From the NCBI GenBank assembly GCA_024639505.1, contig JAHEIE010000003.1:1-34359 (forward strand): DNA of 34,359 nt. Reading direction: 5' to 3'. Source of the DNA: Crocinitomicaceae bacterium (GTDB taxonomy: Bacteria; Bacteroidota; Bacteroidia; Flavobacteriales_D; CAJJDF01). Below, piece after piece: positions 16,775 to 25,787 of this stretch. The notes under the pieces were generated by a model. The model searched no databases and was not told the DNA's origin. It worked only from the letters and a program-made list of their open reading frames with translations. Numbering within the stretch: position 1 is the first letter of the stretch; the number at the start of each line of letters is the position of its first letter. Made by a program: the position numbers and the translations under genes.

Positions 16775-18007
16775 ATGGAAATACAATCAGTAAAACAAAG
16801 GTTTGGAATAATAGGTAATTCGGCAGGACTAAACAGAGCTCTGGAGGTAGCAGTGCAAGTTGCTCCCACAGACATTTCGGTGCTTATAATGGGCGAAAGT
16901 GGTACGGGAAAAGAAATTATGCCTCAAGTAATTCATCAGTATAGCAAAAGAAAGCATGCTGAATATATTGCTGTAAACTGCGGAGCTATTCCAGAAGGAA
17001 CAATTGATTCTGAATTGTTTGGACACGAAAAGGGTTCGTTTACCGGAGCTCACGAAAAAAGAAAAGGATATTTTGAGCAAGCGGATGGAGGGACAATTTT
17101 CTTAGATGAATTAGGCGAACTACCTCTATCTACCCAAGCTAGATTACTGAGAGTATTAGAATCTGGTGAGTTTTACAAAGTAGGTTCTTCCAAGGTGCAA
17201 AAAACCGATGTAAGAGTAATAGCTGCTACCAACACAAAACTAGAAGAAGCGATACAAAAAGGGAAATTTAGAGAAGACCTATATTATAGGTTGAGCACTG
17301 TGCCTATTCGACTTACGCCTTTGAGAGAAAGAAGAGACGATATTCATTTGTTGTTCAGAAAGTTTGCTTCAGATTTTGCTGAAAAATATAGAATGCCCAC
17401 GATTGTTTTGACTCCAGAAGCCAAAGAAATGTTGGTGAATTATTCTTGGCAAGGTAATATAAGACAGCTGAAAAACATTACTGAACAAATCTCTGTGATT
17501 GAAAATTCCAGAGATATAAATGCCGAAAAACTAAGCAGTTACTTGCCAGCTGTGTACCAGAACAACTTACCTATGCTTTTGCCAAATGACGGAGAATCAC
17601 ATTCTGGAATGAGCGAAAGAGATATTTTGCACAAGGTGCTTTTTGACATGAAAAAAGACATCACAGAACTAAAGAAAATAATTGTAGATATAGTAAACAG
17701 CAACGGAAATCCTGATGTGGATTTTCCCGAAAATGACATTGCTATTATAAACAAAATGGACAAGGATGTAAGAAATGATTACACTCCCAGAGAGTCATTT
17801 TCGCCAAGACCAACGATTTCTTACCAGCAACCCGATATTCACGATCACGAGGAAGTAGAAGAAATTCTTTCGCTAGAAGAAAAGGAAAAAGAAATGATTG
17901 CAAAAGCTCTTGAAAAACACAGAGGAAAAAGAAAGTATGCAGCCAAAGAATTGGGAATTTCTGAGAGAACTTTGTATCGAAAAATAAAAGAATATGGGCT
18001 TAAATAG
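16775..18007 (+). CDS. Sigma-54-dependent AAA+ transcriptional activator
   Basis: A 410-residue enhancer-binding protein. Nearly all of the N-terminal half is the AAA+ domain: Walker A GESGTGKE (40-47), the sigma-54 contact loop as GSFTGA (87-92, instead of the usual GAFTGA), Walker B TIFLDE (107-112) and an arginine-finger region RLTPLRERRDD (179-189). A variable linker (about 265-360) leads to a Fis-type helix-turn-helix at the C-terminus (about 365-410, AAKELGISERTLYRKI). There is no receiver or other sensor domain, so activity must be controlled by abundance or a partner. It starts one base after miaB. In relatives lptE and secG often follow; here the next gene is lpxH on the other strand. 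Its targets are unknown. Confidence 0.93.
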   Translation: MEIQSVKQRFGIIGNSAGLNRALEVAVQVAPTDISVLIMGESGTGKEIMPQVIHQYSKRKHAEYIAVNCGAIPEGTIDSELFGHEKGSFTGAHEKRKGYFEQADGGTIFLDELGELPLSTQARLLRVLESGEFYKVGSSKVQKTDVRVIAATNTKLEEAIQKGKFREDLYYRLSTVPIRLTPLRERRDDIHLLFRKFASDFAEKYRMPTIVLTPEAKEMLVNYSWQGNIRQLKNITEQISVIENSRDINAEKLSSYLPAVYQNNLPMLLPNDGESHSGMSERDILHKVLFDMKKDITELKKIIVDIVNSNGNPDVDFPENDIAIINKMDKDVRNDYTPRESFSPRPTISYQQPDIHDHEEVEEILSLEEKEKEMIAKALEKHRGKRKYAAKELGISERTLYRKIKEYGLK

Positions 18008-18052
18008 TAGGAGTTGGAAGCATGGGGTATAGAATGACGGTTTAGAGACTAA

Positions 18053-18808
18053 TTAGCCGCCAAAATTAATTAGCTCACAGTTCTCTCCATCAAATACTAA
18101 ATAATTGTACTGCGAAATCCATTCGCCTAAATTGTAATAAGTACTTTGTTCTGCTAATGGAAATACAACGGGATGATGCCTGTGTCCGTAAACAAAATAA
18201 TTAACTGGTTTATTTTTCAAAACTTCTTTGGAATATGTAATGAGCCACTCTTTTTCTTCCCCCAAAAACTTATCATCATTTACCGAGTGCTTTCTGCTTG
18301 TTTTAGAAAAGTAGTTGGCAATTCCCAACCCAAAATTGGGATGAAGACGAGCGAACATCCATTGGCAAAATCTATTTCTAAAAATAGACTTAATTATTTT
18401 GTAACCAGTATCTCCGGGACCAAGTCCATCGCCATGCGCTACCAAAAAGGATTTTTCATTCAATTCAAACTCCAATTCCTCGGTCAATATTTCTACTCCG
18501 AGTTCCTGAGTAAGGTAATCAAACATCCACATATCATGATTTCCTGTAAAAAAAACTACTCGAATTCCAGAATCAGTTAGTTCGGCTATTTTACCAAAAA
18601 AACGAGTAAAATATTTTGGAATTGCATGCTTGTATTCAAACCACATATCAAAAATATCGCCTACCAGATAAATGGTATCCGCATCTTCTTGGATTTGAGA
18701 AAGCCAAGCAACAATTTTTGCTTCTCTCTTCCTACTTTTTTCATAAGTTGGGACACCTAGATGAAAATCTGAGGCGAAATATATTTTTTTTCCTTCCTCT
18801 AGTTTCAT
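18053..18808 (-). CDS. lpxH: UDP-2,3-diacylglucosamine diphosphatase, LpxH-like metallophosphoesterase
   Basis: A 251-residue calcineurin-type phosphoesterase. All metal-site blocks are present: SDFHLG (Asp14, His16), GDIFD (Asp51), GNHD (Asn90, His91), AHGDG (His125) and GHRHH (His209, His211). The RNRFCQWMFARLHPNFG stretch (144-160) matches the lid region that binds the acylated substrate in LpxH-type enzymes. It would hydrolyse UDP-2,3-diacylglucosamine to lipid X in lipid A synthesis, at the inner face of the cytoplasmic membrane. Its ATG overlaps the stop of the upstream thioredoxin gene by one base (TAATG), indicating coupled translation at the end of the operon. LpxH is preferred over a general phosphatase, with LpxK nearby as support. 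Confidence 0.88.
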   Translation of the reverse strand: MKLEEGKKIYFASDFHLGVPTYEKSRKREAKIVAWLSQIQEDADTIYLVGDIFDMWFEYKHAIPKYFTRFFGKIAELTDSGIRVVFFTGNHDMWMFDYLTQELGVEILTEELEFELNEKSFLVAHGDGLGPGDTGYKIIKSIFRNRFCQWMFARLHPNFGLGIANYFSKTSRKHSVNDDKFLGEEKEWLITYSKEVLKNKPVNYFVYGHRHHPVVFPLAEQSTYYNLGEWISQYNYLVFDGENCELINFGG

Positions 18809-19842
18809 TATTTCGAAAATATTTCTTCCAATTTCTTTTCCAAAGCTGCGCCTCTCAGTCGCGTTTGGATAATCTTTCCTTCTCTGTCTATCAGAACTGT
18901 ATAAGGAATTCCTCTAAATCCATACAAAGAAGTTGCTGCCGAGCCCCAACCTTTTAAATCACTCACATGGCTACTCCAGTTCAAGTTATCTTTTATAATT
19001 GCAGCTTCCCACTTTGCTTTGTTTTTGTCTAGCGAAACACTAAACACCTCAAACCCCTGATCTTTGTATTGGTTGTAAAGCCTTACTACATTTGGGTTTT
19101 CTCTGCGACATGGTCCGCACCACGAAGCCCAAAAATCAATCAACACAACTTTTCCTCTCAATGATTCTAAGGTTAAAATTTCTCCCTCGGGATTTGGCAT
19201 ATTCAATTCAGGAGCTAGTTTTCCAGCCGGTGAATTTCCTGCTTGAGCCGCTTGAGATTTGATAGCTTGTTGGGTTCTTTTGAGAGCATTGTGATAAATA
19301 GAATTGGGATAGGACTCTCCTATTCCTTTTTCTGCGACATCTATTGAAGCAGCTAAATCTTTCACCTCGTTCAGGGCTAAAAATACAGCTAACGATTTTG
19401 CATTATTTTCAACAAAGTGAGTTGCGTATTCCCTGAGGGAATCTTTAGAAACAGAAGGATTAAGTTTCATCGAAAAAAAATCTTGTATCAGTTCACTATC
19501 CGCAGATCCAGAAACGCTGTAATTCATACTTTTAAAATCTGTAGTAGATTTTATTTTCAACTTTTCGTCTCCCTTCAGAATCAATATTATTCCATCTTTT
19601 TTATCTAAAGATACTCTGTAAAAATCATCCAAAACAACATTTGCATTCAATTTATAGGAACCAAATAAATTAATGTTAGACGAATCGCAAGCCACAAGCT
19701 TCCCTTTTTCCTCATGCATCAAATAAATAGTTTTTCCTTTTGCACCTTTTATTTTTCCATTTATTTCAGAGGAAATTTGCGAACTTGCACCGTAAGCTGC
19801 ACATAAAAAAACAAGTAGTAAAATCTGATTTAATCGATTCAT
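18808..19842 (-). CDS. TlpA-like periplasmic thioredoxin protein with DUF4369-like N-domain (WCGPC)
   Basis: A 344-residue exported protein. The signal peptide covers about residues 1-21. A DUF4369-like beta domain (about 25-115), a helical linker (about 116-205) and a thioredoxin domain (about 207-344) with active site Trp241-Cys242-Gly-Pro-Cys245 follow. The cis-proline phrase GIPYTVLIDREGKI is present near residue 315. Such proteins act as thiol oxidoreductases in the periplasm, usually reducing. The upstream neighbour has the same architecture but a WCKPC site and a lipid anchor, so the two look like a tandem duplication. It is translationally coupled to lpxH through a TAATG overlap. Substrates are unknown. 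Confidence 0.87.
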   Translation of the reverse strand: MNRLNQILLLVFLCAAYGASSQISSEINGKIKGAKGKTIYLMHEEKGKLVACDSSNINLFGSYKLNANVVLDDFYRVSLDKKDGIILILKGDEKLKIKSTTDFKSMNYSVSGSADSELIQDFFSMKLNPSVSKDSLREYATHFVENNAKSLAVFLALNEVKDLAASIDVAEKGIGESYPNSIYHNALKRTQQAIKSQAAQAGNSPAGKLAPELNMPNPEGEILTLESLRGKVVLIDFWASWCGPCRRENPNVVRLYNQYKDQGFEVFSVSLDKNKAKWEAAIIKDNLNWSSHVSDLKGWGSAATSLYGFRGIPYTVLIDREGKIIQTRLRGAALEKKLEEIFSK

Positions 19843-19858
19843 AGGTAGTTTTTCTAAT

Positions 19859-21001
19859 TTATAAAACTTCTAATAATTTTGCTTCCAAGGCAGGTCCTCT
19901 CAAGCCTTTCGCCACAATTTTTCCTTCTCTGTCTATCAGTACAGTAAATGGAATTCCGTTGAATCCATACAGATCAATGGCTGCTGTTTGCCAAAATTTA
20001 AGATCACTTGCGTGATTTTTCCACACCAAACCATCTTGCTCTATTGCTTTTACCCAAGCAGACTTTTCTTTGTCCAATGAAAAACTAAATACATCAAATC
20101 CTTTGTTTTTATATTTATTGTAGGTAGCCACTACATTCGGATTTTCTGCACGACATGGTTTACACCACGAAGCCCAAAAATCAATCAAAACAACTTTTCC
20201 TCTCAACGAAGAAAGCTGAATATTTTTACCTTCAGGATTAGGAAAATCAAGTTCTGGAGCAAGATTCCCAACTTCTATTAATTTCTCCCTCTTGGCTGCT
20301 TTTTCTTTTTCCACCTCCATATTGGCAAGGTAATTCTTTATGTTTTGAGCGTAAGGCGAATTGGGCATAGTTGCGGACAAATTAGTAGATATCTCTTTCA
20401 ATAAATCTAATTCTGATTCTGGATTTATTTGATCTATCACCGCAATTAAAGCTTCGGAATTTTTATTTCTTTCGATGTATGCGTTTCTGAATTCGATAAA
20501 CTTAGCCGAAGCAGTACTGAATTCGTTTTGGATATTTTGTTGTCCTTGAAAATCATCTGGAGCTAATTGTTGTGCTTCCACAGACAAGCGCTGATTCAAA
20601 CTCATCATTGTAAACACTTCTTTTGCAAACGAAGCAATCTCCTCTGAAGCTTTAGATCCCTGAATTGTATAATCCATTGATACTTGCTGGTTGTTGTTTA
20701 TTTTGATGTTTAAGTTTTCAGATTCTTCATTAAGCACAACCGGAAATGTATTTCTTACAGTTGTTCCGAAATGAAAAACTCCATTTTGTGGAGTCTTTAA
20801 TCCTAGACTAAACCCTCCTTTTTCATCCAAGGTAACAGAATCTATAGGCACCAAAATTTGATTTTCTATTTTGTACAAATACATCTGCTGATTTGGCTGA
20901 ATTCCAACCATATCTATCGTTCCTTCTATGGAGTGAGCTACTTGTTCTCCACAACTCCAAAGCCCTAATAAAAGAGCAAATACAATACCTAGTTTTTTCA
21001 T
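19859..21001 (-). CDS. TlpA-like thioredoxin lipoprotein with DUF4369-like N-domain (WCKPC)
   Basis: A 380-residue probable lipoprotein. The signal peptide ends in GLWSC, with Cys17 as the lipidation site, placing it at a membrane facing the periplasm. The DUF4369-like domain spans about 22-120. A long helical and Gln/Glu-rich linker (about 120-245) precedes a thioredoxin domain with Trp279-Cys280-Lys-Pro-Cys283 and a GIPFTVLIDREGKI cis-proline phrase near 350. The Lys in place of Gly between the cysteines, compared with its neighbour, should change the redox potential. It starts six bases after gatB and ends 16 bases before the second thioredoxin gene. The exact redox partner is unknown. Confidence 0.87.
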   Translation of the reverse strand: MKKLGIVFALLLGLWSCGEQVAHSIEGTIDMVGIQPNQQMYLYKIENQILVPIDSVTLDEKGGFSLGLKTPQNGVFHFGTTVRNTFPVVLNEESENLNIKINNNQQVSMDYTIQGSKASEEIASFAKEVFTMMSLNQRLSVEAQQLAPDDFQGQQNIQNEFSTASAKFIEFRNAYIERNKNSEALIAVIDQINPESELDLLKEISTNLSATMPNSPYAQNIKNYLANMEVEKEKAAKREKLIEVGNLAPELDFPNPEGKNIQLSSLRGKVVLIDFWASWCKPCRAENPNVVATYNKYKNKGFDVFSFSLDKEKSAWVKAIEQDGLVWKNHASDLKFWQTAAIDLYGFNGIPFTVLIDREGKIVAKGLRGPALEAKLLEVL

Positions 21002-21007
21002 GGTTCT

Positions 21008-22462
21008 TTATTTTTCTAAAAATTCTTTTAAACTCTTGCTTGCCATCTTAGGGTCTGCTTTTCCTTGAGACAATTTCATTACTTCGCCCATAAACAATCC
21101 CAAAAGTCCTTTTTTTCCTGATTTGTATTCTTCTACTTTTTCCGGAAATTTAGCCAAAGCTTTTTCTATAAGCTCTGTAATTTCATCTGCATTAGAATTT
21201 TGAATCAAGTTATTTTCTTCAGCAATTTGAATAGCAGATTTTTCTGGTGTTTCAATCATCAGAGGAAATACTTTTTGTGAAGCAACGGAGTTACTTATTT
21301 TTCCTGAATCAATGAGTCCAATAATATCGGCAATTTGAACAGGAGTTAGTTTAAACTCACTGATTTCAATTGCTTTTTCGTTCAAGAATGACTTAATATT
21401 GACTGTCACCCAATTGGAAGCCGATTTATAGTTTTTTGTGCTCTTCGTTACATCTTCAAAATACAAAGCTATGGATTTATCATCCGTCAAAACATTGGCA
21501 TCATACTCGGACAAGCCATAATCTTGGGTATATTTCTTGAATAAAAAATTTGGCAAAGGAGGCATTTTTTCTTTTACTGCTTGCACATATTCCTGAGTTA
21601 CTTGAATGGGCTGTAAGTCTGGCTCAGGAAAATACCTGTAATCGTTTGCAGCTTCCTTGCTTCTCATAGAAATTGTTGAGCCATTTGCAGCATTAAAACT
21701 TCTAGTTTCTGTCACTATGGTTTCTCCCTGTTCAATCAAATCGATTTGTCTTTTGATTTCAAATTCAATCGCTTTTTGAACATTTCTCATCGAGTTCATG
21801 TTCTTTACCTCAGTTCTATTTCCAAATACCTTTGAACCTTTCAACATCACAGAAACGTTTGCATCGCATCTCAAACTTCCTTCCTCCATGTTTCCATCAC
21901 AAATATCGAGATACCTCACCAATCTTCGCACTTCAGTTACATAATTATAGGCTTCTTGAGAAGTTTTAATTTCAGGTTCAGACACTATTTCAATCAGCGG
22001 AACTCCGGCTCTATTCAAGTCTATTAATGTATTAAAAGGATCTAAATCATGAATACTTTTTCCTGCATCTTCCTCTAAGTGGATTCGCGTAAGAGTTACC
22101 TCTTTGTCTTGTCCATCGTCTGTTTTAATCACCACTTTTCCTCCCGTACAAATAGGTGTTTCGTCTTGAGTAATTTGGTAACCTTTTGGTAAATCTGGAT
22201 AGAAATAGTTCTTTCTTGCAAAAATCATATCTTCCGTGATAATACTCTCGCAAGCCAATCCCATTTTTACAGCAAAATTTATTGCTCTCTTGTTGTACAT
22301 CGGTAAGGTTCCAGGATGCCCGAGTGTCACTACACTCACATTTGTATTTGGAGTAGATCCATATTCGTTTCTATCCGCAGAATAAGCTTTTGTATTGGTT
22401 TGTAATTGGGCATGGATTTCTAATCCAATTACAGCTTCGTATTTGTCGTAAATTGTACTCAA
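21008..22462 (-). CDS. gatB: Asp-tRNA(Asn)/Glu-tRNA(Gln) amidotransferase subunit B
   Basis: A complete 484-residue GatB. In the GatCAB complex it binds and phosphorylates the misacylated tRNA and uses ammonia from GatA to make Gln-tRNA(Gln) or Asn-tRNA(Asn). Diagnostic stretches are YEAVIGLEIHAQL (8-20), LPKGYQITQ (about 114-122), HLEEDAGKS (147-155) and RCDANVS (about 198-204). The YqeY-like tail domain lies in the last 150 residues, ending GLLGLFMGEVMKLSQGKADP. No gatA or gatC is in the window. It lies two bases after a putative type IX cargo gene and six bases before a thioredoxin gene, an odd operon of unrelated functions. Confidence 0.96.
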   Translation of the reverse strand: MSTIYDKYEAVIGLEIHAQLQTNTKAYSADRNEYGSTPNTNVSVVTLGHPGTLPMYNKRAINFAVKMGLACESIITEDMIFARKNYFYPDLPKGYQITQDETPICTGGKVVIKTDDGQDKEVTLTRIHLEEDAGKSIHDLDPFNTLIDLNRAGVPLIEIVSEPEIKTSQEAYNYVTEVRRLVRYLDICDGNMEEGSLRCDANVSVMLKGSKVFGNRTEVKNMNSMRNVQKAIEFEIKRQIDLIEQGETIVTETRSFNAANGSTISMRSKEAANDYRYFPEPDLQPIQVTQEYVQAVKEKMPPLPNFLFKKYTQDYGLSEYDANVLTDDKSIALYFEDVTKSTKNYKSASNWVTVNIKSFLNEKAIEISEFKLTPVQIADIIGLIDSGKISNSVASQKVFPLMIETPEKSAIQIAEENNLIQNSNADEITELIEKALAKFPEKVEEYKSGKKGLLGLFMGEVMKLSQGKADPKMASKSLKEFLEK

Positions 22463-22464
22463 AA

Positions 22465-23850
22465 TTAGTTTTTTATAATTTTTATACTCTCAGCAAAAGT
22501 ACTATTAAAAATACTGACAACATAAACCCCCGAAGGAATTTCAGAAGGAATTTTTATGTTGTTGACTCTCATGAAGGAATTCTGAATAATTTCCTTCACT
22601 ACTAGCTTTCCATTCACATCGGTAATAGAAACTGTATACTCTCCCCCAAAATCCTGAATCCCAACCACATTGAGTTCCGAAACAATTGGATTAGGGTAGA
22701 CTTTAAATCGTTCTTGTTTCAGCTCCTGAACTCCCACAACTGCCTGCGAAACATCCATTACAAAAAGTCCTTTTTGCATGTCAGAAACTAATAAATTTCC
22801 TGAAGGCAAAAACGGATACACTCCCCAAGCTCCTTTAAAACTTCGGTAATTGAACTCGGTAGAAGTATCGTAGAACCCAACAAGAACTGGGGATGAGGGA
22901 TTGGAAATATCGTAAACAAAAACTCCATTGTAATAATAAGCCACGTACACATAATTCCCTCTTATTATTTGATTGTGGAGGATTGCATTGTTGTCTCCAC
23001 TAACGCCAACAGTATCCAAAAATTGAATGGAAGAAAGATTTGACACATCAAGCATCTTCATTTTTTTTCCGTGTGTTTCATCTCCCATTGCGTAAATCGA
23101 ACCATCTTCGGAAAGCCAACCCGAGTGATTGTAACCAATATCTGGGTAACTCGTTAAACTTGCCAACAATGTAGGTGTCCCCGAAAAATTAACGACATAC
23201 AATCCATCCCCTGCATTGCAAAAAACAGTGTCGTTTCGGGCAAAAGCATCATGAACATACCCACCTGTTCCCACTGTGGCTCCCCACCAGCTAATGTCAT
23301 TTTCACATTGAAAAAGTAATTGTGGCGAAAGCGGATTTGCGAGCGAAAAAACTCCGAATTTTTTGGAATTCCCTCCTCCGCAATTGTATAATTTTCCTGC
23401 AGCAGAATCGATAAAAATATTATGCGAAAGCTTGATTGCGGTATCTTGGTCATAAACCAAGCTAACAGAATCGGGCAAAAAGGACAAATCTGCTATCTGC
23501 AAAGATGCATTTCCTTCATCCGAAACCATGTATAAATAACCTTGGTAATCGTGGTAATCTCTGTGAACAATGTTTCTTCCTGTATCTCTTCCTTGAATAA
23601 AATCAACCAGAACTACCGAGCTAGGATTTGTTACATCAAAAAAATGAGTTCCTCTCGTAGTTCCAATTATGGCATACTCTCGCCCATCTTTTGCGTAACC
23701 CCATACTTCATTGTAAGCATTAGAATACAAGCTGCTTTTGGAAAGACTTGGGTCTTGCCAATTGTACAACACACTCATATTCAAACTATCTTGCGAAAAA
23801 CTAATTCCAGGAAAAGTCAAACAAGCGAAAAGAAAAAGAATTTTATTCAT
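22465..23850 (-). CDS. Choice-of-anchor-B-type secreted protein with type IX sorting domain
   Basis: A 461-residue exported protein. The signal peptide covers residues 1-19 (ending SFSQ). A beta-propeller-like body with repeated blocks of the form FDVTNPSSVVLV, LDVSNLSSIQFL and YDISNPSSPVLVG fits LVIVD-repeat / choice-of-anchor-B proteins. The last 80 residues start with FKVYPNP (about 383-389) and end with SIKIIKN, the pattern of a type A C-terminal sorting domain, so it should be exported by the type IX system and attached to the surface. It leads the operon with gatB two bases downstream. No enzyme motif is visible; the body probably binds or displays. Confidence 0.85.
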   Translation of the reverse strand: MNKILFLFACLTFPGISFSQDSLNMSVLYNWQDPSLSKSSLYSNAYNEVWGYAKDGREYAIIGTTRGTHFFDVTNPSSVVLVDFIQGRDTGRNIVHRDYHDYQGYLYMVSDEGNASLQIADLSFLPDSVSLVYDQDTAIKLSHNIFIDSAAGKLYNCGGGNSKKFGVFSLANPLSPQLLFQCENDISWWGATVGTGGYVHDAFARNDTVFCNAGDGLYVVNFSGTPTLLASLTSYPDIGYNHSGWLSEDGSIYAMGDETHGKKMKMLDVSNLSSIQFLDTVGVSGDNNAILHNQIIRGNYVYVAYYYNGVFVYDISNPSSPVLVGFYDTSTEFNYRSFKGAWGVYPFLPSGNLLVSDMQKGLFVMDVSQAVVGVQELKQERFKVYPNPIVSELNVVGIQDFGGEYTVSITDVNGKLVVKEIIQNSFMRVNNIKIPSEIPSGVYVVSIFNSTFAESIKIIKN

Positions 23851-23959
23851 ACTTACATTTTATACTAACTAAAGTAGTAAAAAATCCTGCCCTAAGCAAA
23901 GGCTACACTTCATAATCATTGACTATCAAGTATTACTAAAAATGCCTAAATAAATAAGC

Positions 23960-24772
23960 TTACAGGCTAGAAATCAATTCTTTTACTATCAAAGTAACCT
24001 TTGGAGTAGATTTTCTTGCCACTTCCTGAACTATTTCATGTGTCATTTCAATAATTTTTCCGGGAACACCCAAATCTGTGATTATTGAAAAACCAACACA
24101 CGGAATCCCCATGTGTCTAGCGGCAATTACTTCTGGCACTGTTGACATACCAACGGTGTCGGCACCAATTGCTCTCACATATTTATACTCTGCGGGAGTT
24201 TCCAAAGTAGGCCCAGAAAGCCCAGCGTATGAACCTTGCTGAATTGCAATGTTATTATTTAATGCAATTTGCTTCACTTTTTCTATCAAACTCCTGTCGT
24301 ATGGCTCGCTCATATCGGGAAATCTTGGTCCCAATTCATCCATGTTTTTTCCAATTAATGGATTGTCGCTGAATAAATTAATGTGATCATCCATCAGCAT
24401 GATATCTCCAATTTCAAACTCAGGATTCACTCCTCCACTCGCATTAGAAACCACCAAGGTTTTTACTCCCAAAAATTTCATTACTCTCACAGGAAAAACC
24501 ACTTCATTCATACTGTATCCTTCGTAATAATGAAATCTGCCTTGCAATGCAACAACACGTTTACCTCCCAATACTCCAAATATTAATTTACCCGAATGTC
24601 CTTCGACCGTAGAAACAGGAAAATTGGGAATATCTTCGTAGGCAATGCTATGCGAAATTTCGATTTCACTAACCAAATCTCCTAACCCAGTTCCTAATAT
24701 AATTCCTACTTCGTAATTCTCGCCAACTAATGAAATAAGGTGATTGGCAGTGTCTTTAATTTTCTGTAACAT
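23960..24772 (-). CDS. Purine nucleoside phosphorylase, trimeric family
   Basis: A 270-residue enzyme of the trimeric PNP/MTAP family, which splits purine nucleosides with phosphate into base and ribose-1-phosphate. Seen are GTGLG (27-31), the phosphate-binding GRFHYYEG (78-85), the substrate-site Glu191 (SGPTLETPAEY), Met209 (GMSTVPEV) and His245. The position equivalent to Asn243 of mammalian PNP is Asp233 (SIITDLG); Asp is what adenine-accepting relatives such as MTA phosphorylase have. Its start overlaps the end of lpxK by 17 bases, and it closes the HD-lpxK unit. The family is certain, but 6-oxo versus 6-amino purine preference is open, so I give no gene symbol. Confidence 0.9.
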   Translation of the reverse strand: MLQKIKDTANHLISLVGENYEVGIILGTGLGDLVSEIEISHSIAYEDIPNFPVSTVEGHSGKLIFGVLGGKRVVALQGRFHYYEGYSMNEVVFPVRVMKFLGVKTLVVSNASGGVNPEFEIGDIMLMDDHINLFSDNPLIGKNMDELGPRFPDMSEPYDRSLIEKVKQIALNNNIAIQQGSYAGLSGPTLETPAEYKYVRAIGADTVGMSTVPEVIAARHMGIPCVGFSIITDLGVPGKIIEMTHEIVQEVARKSTPKVTLIVKELISSL

Positions 24773-25787
24773 AATTTTTTATTAATTTTTTGAACTCTTC
24801 TTCCCTTTCCTGAATTGCAACTTGTATTGGAATATAAAAAAGTGGAATACCTTTGAACTCTTGAAAATCTCTTAATCTCATTGCGTCCTTTTCGGTAGTC
24901 AAAACAACTGAATTAGCTTCTTTTCCATAGCTTTCGATTATGGCATTCACTTCTTTGGTTGAAAACGGGTGATGATCAGCGTATTTTAGATGCTCTATTT
25001 TTTTATCAAATTTACTCAAATGATTGAGTAATGGTTTTGGATTTGCAATTCCTGTAACCAATACAATCCTTGCCGATTTTTCAAAAGAAACAGAAGCAAA
25101 TTCTGTTAATGGCTCAGGAAGAGCATAATCGATTTGAGAAAAGAAAATAGGAGTTTCTGGAGCATTAATTCTAGTTGTAATCTCTTCTTTCTCAGACCGG
25201 GACATAGAGGGAGAACATTTTGTGACAACAATTGCATCTGCTCTTTTCTTACCTCCCGAAAACTCTCTTAAATTGCCAGTTGGCAGCATAAAGTCCGAAT
25301 AAAATGGAGAATTCACATCCATTAATAAAATAGATAGTCCGGCTTTGAGCTGGCGGTGCTGAAAAGCATCATCCAGCAATACGATTTCTGGCGAATCCTC
25401 CTGACTCATCAACTCTATAATTCCGCTCACTCTTTTGGCATCTACAGCTACTTGAATTTCAGAAAATTTATGATGAAACTGAAGTGGTTCATCTCCAATA
25501 TCTTTGGCTGTTGAATTGTCATTTGCAAGCAAAAACCCTGAGCTTTTTCGGCCGTAGCCTCTAGACAAAGTTGCTAGTTTATATTCTGGTTTCAAAAGTC
25601 GTATTAAATATTCTATATGAGGAGTCTTACCTGTTCCGCCTGCCGAAATATTGCCTACCAAAATAGTTTTGACATCAAAACTACTTGATTTGAGAATTTT
25701 TTTATCGAACATAAAATTCCTGACAAAGGTTATCAATCCATAAATAAGAGAGAAAGGAAATAATATATATCGAATCAGTTTCACCAT
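24756..25787 (-). CDS. lpxK: Tetraacyldisaccharide 4'-kinase
   Basis: A 343-residue membrane-associated kinase that phosphorylates the 4' position of the lipid A disaccharide to make lipid IVA. An N-terminal hydrophobic anchor (about 4-25) precedes the P-loop GNISAGGTGKTP (45-56). LSRGYGR (74-80), the DDAFQHR phrase near 138-144 and the C-terminal LTTEKDAMRL all fit LpxK. It overlaps the HD gene upstream by seven bases and the phosphorylase gene downstream by 17, so the three are translated from one message. Together with lpxH this places two separate lipid A steps in adjacent transcription units. Confidence 0.95.
   Translation of the reverse strand: MVKLIRYILFPFSLIYGLITFVRNFMFDKKILKSSSFDVKTILVGNISAGGTGKTPHIEYLIRLLKPEYKLATLSRGYGRKSSGFLLANDNSTAKDIGDEPLQFHHKFSEIQVAVDAKRVSGIIELMSQEDSPEIVLLDDAFQHRQLKAGLSILLMDVNSPFYSDFMLPTGNLREFSGGKKRADAIVVTKCSPSMSRSEKEEITTRINAPETPIFFSQIDYALPEPLTEFASVSFEKSARIVLVTGIANPKPLLNHLSKFDKKIEHLKYADHHPFSTKEVNAIIESYGKEANSVVLTTEKDAMRLRDFQEFKGIPLFYIPIQVAIQEREEEFKKLIKNYVTEN

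Noticed and set aside
18173-18580. 135-codon open frame on the plus strand
   Set aside because: It is opposite lpxH, which has all its metal motifs. No start context or domain supports it.
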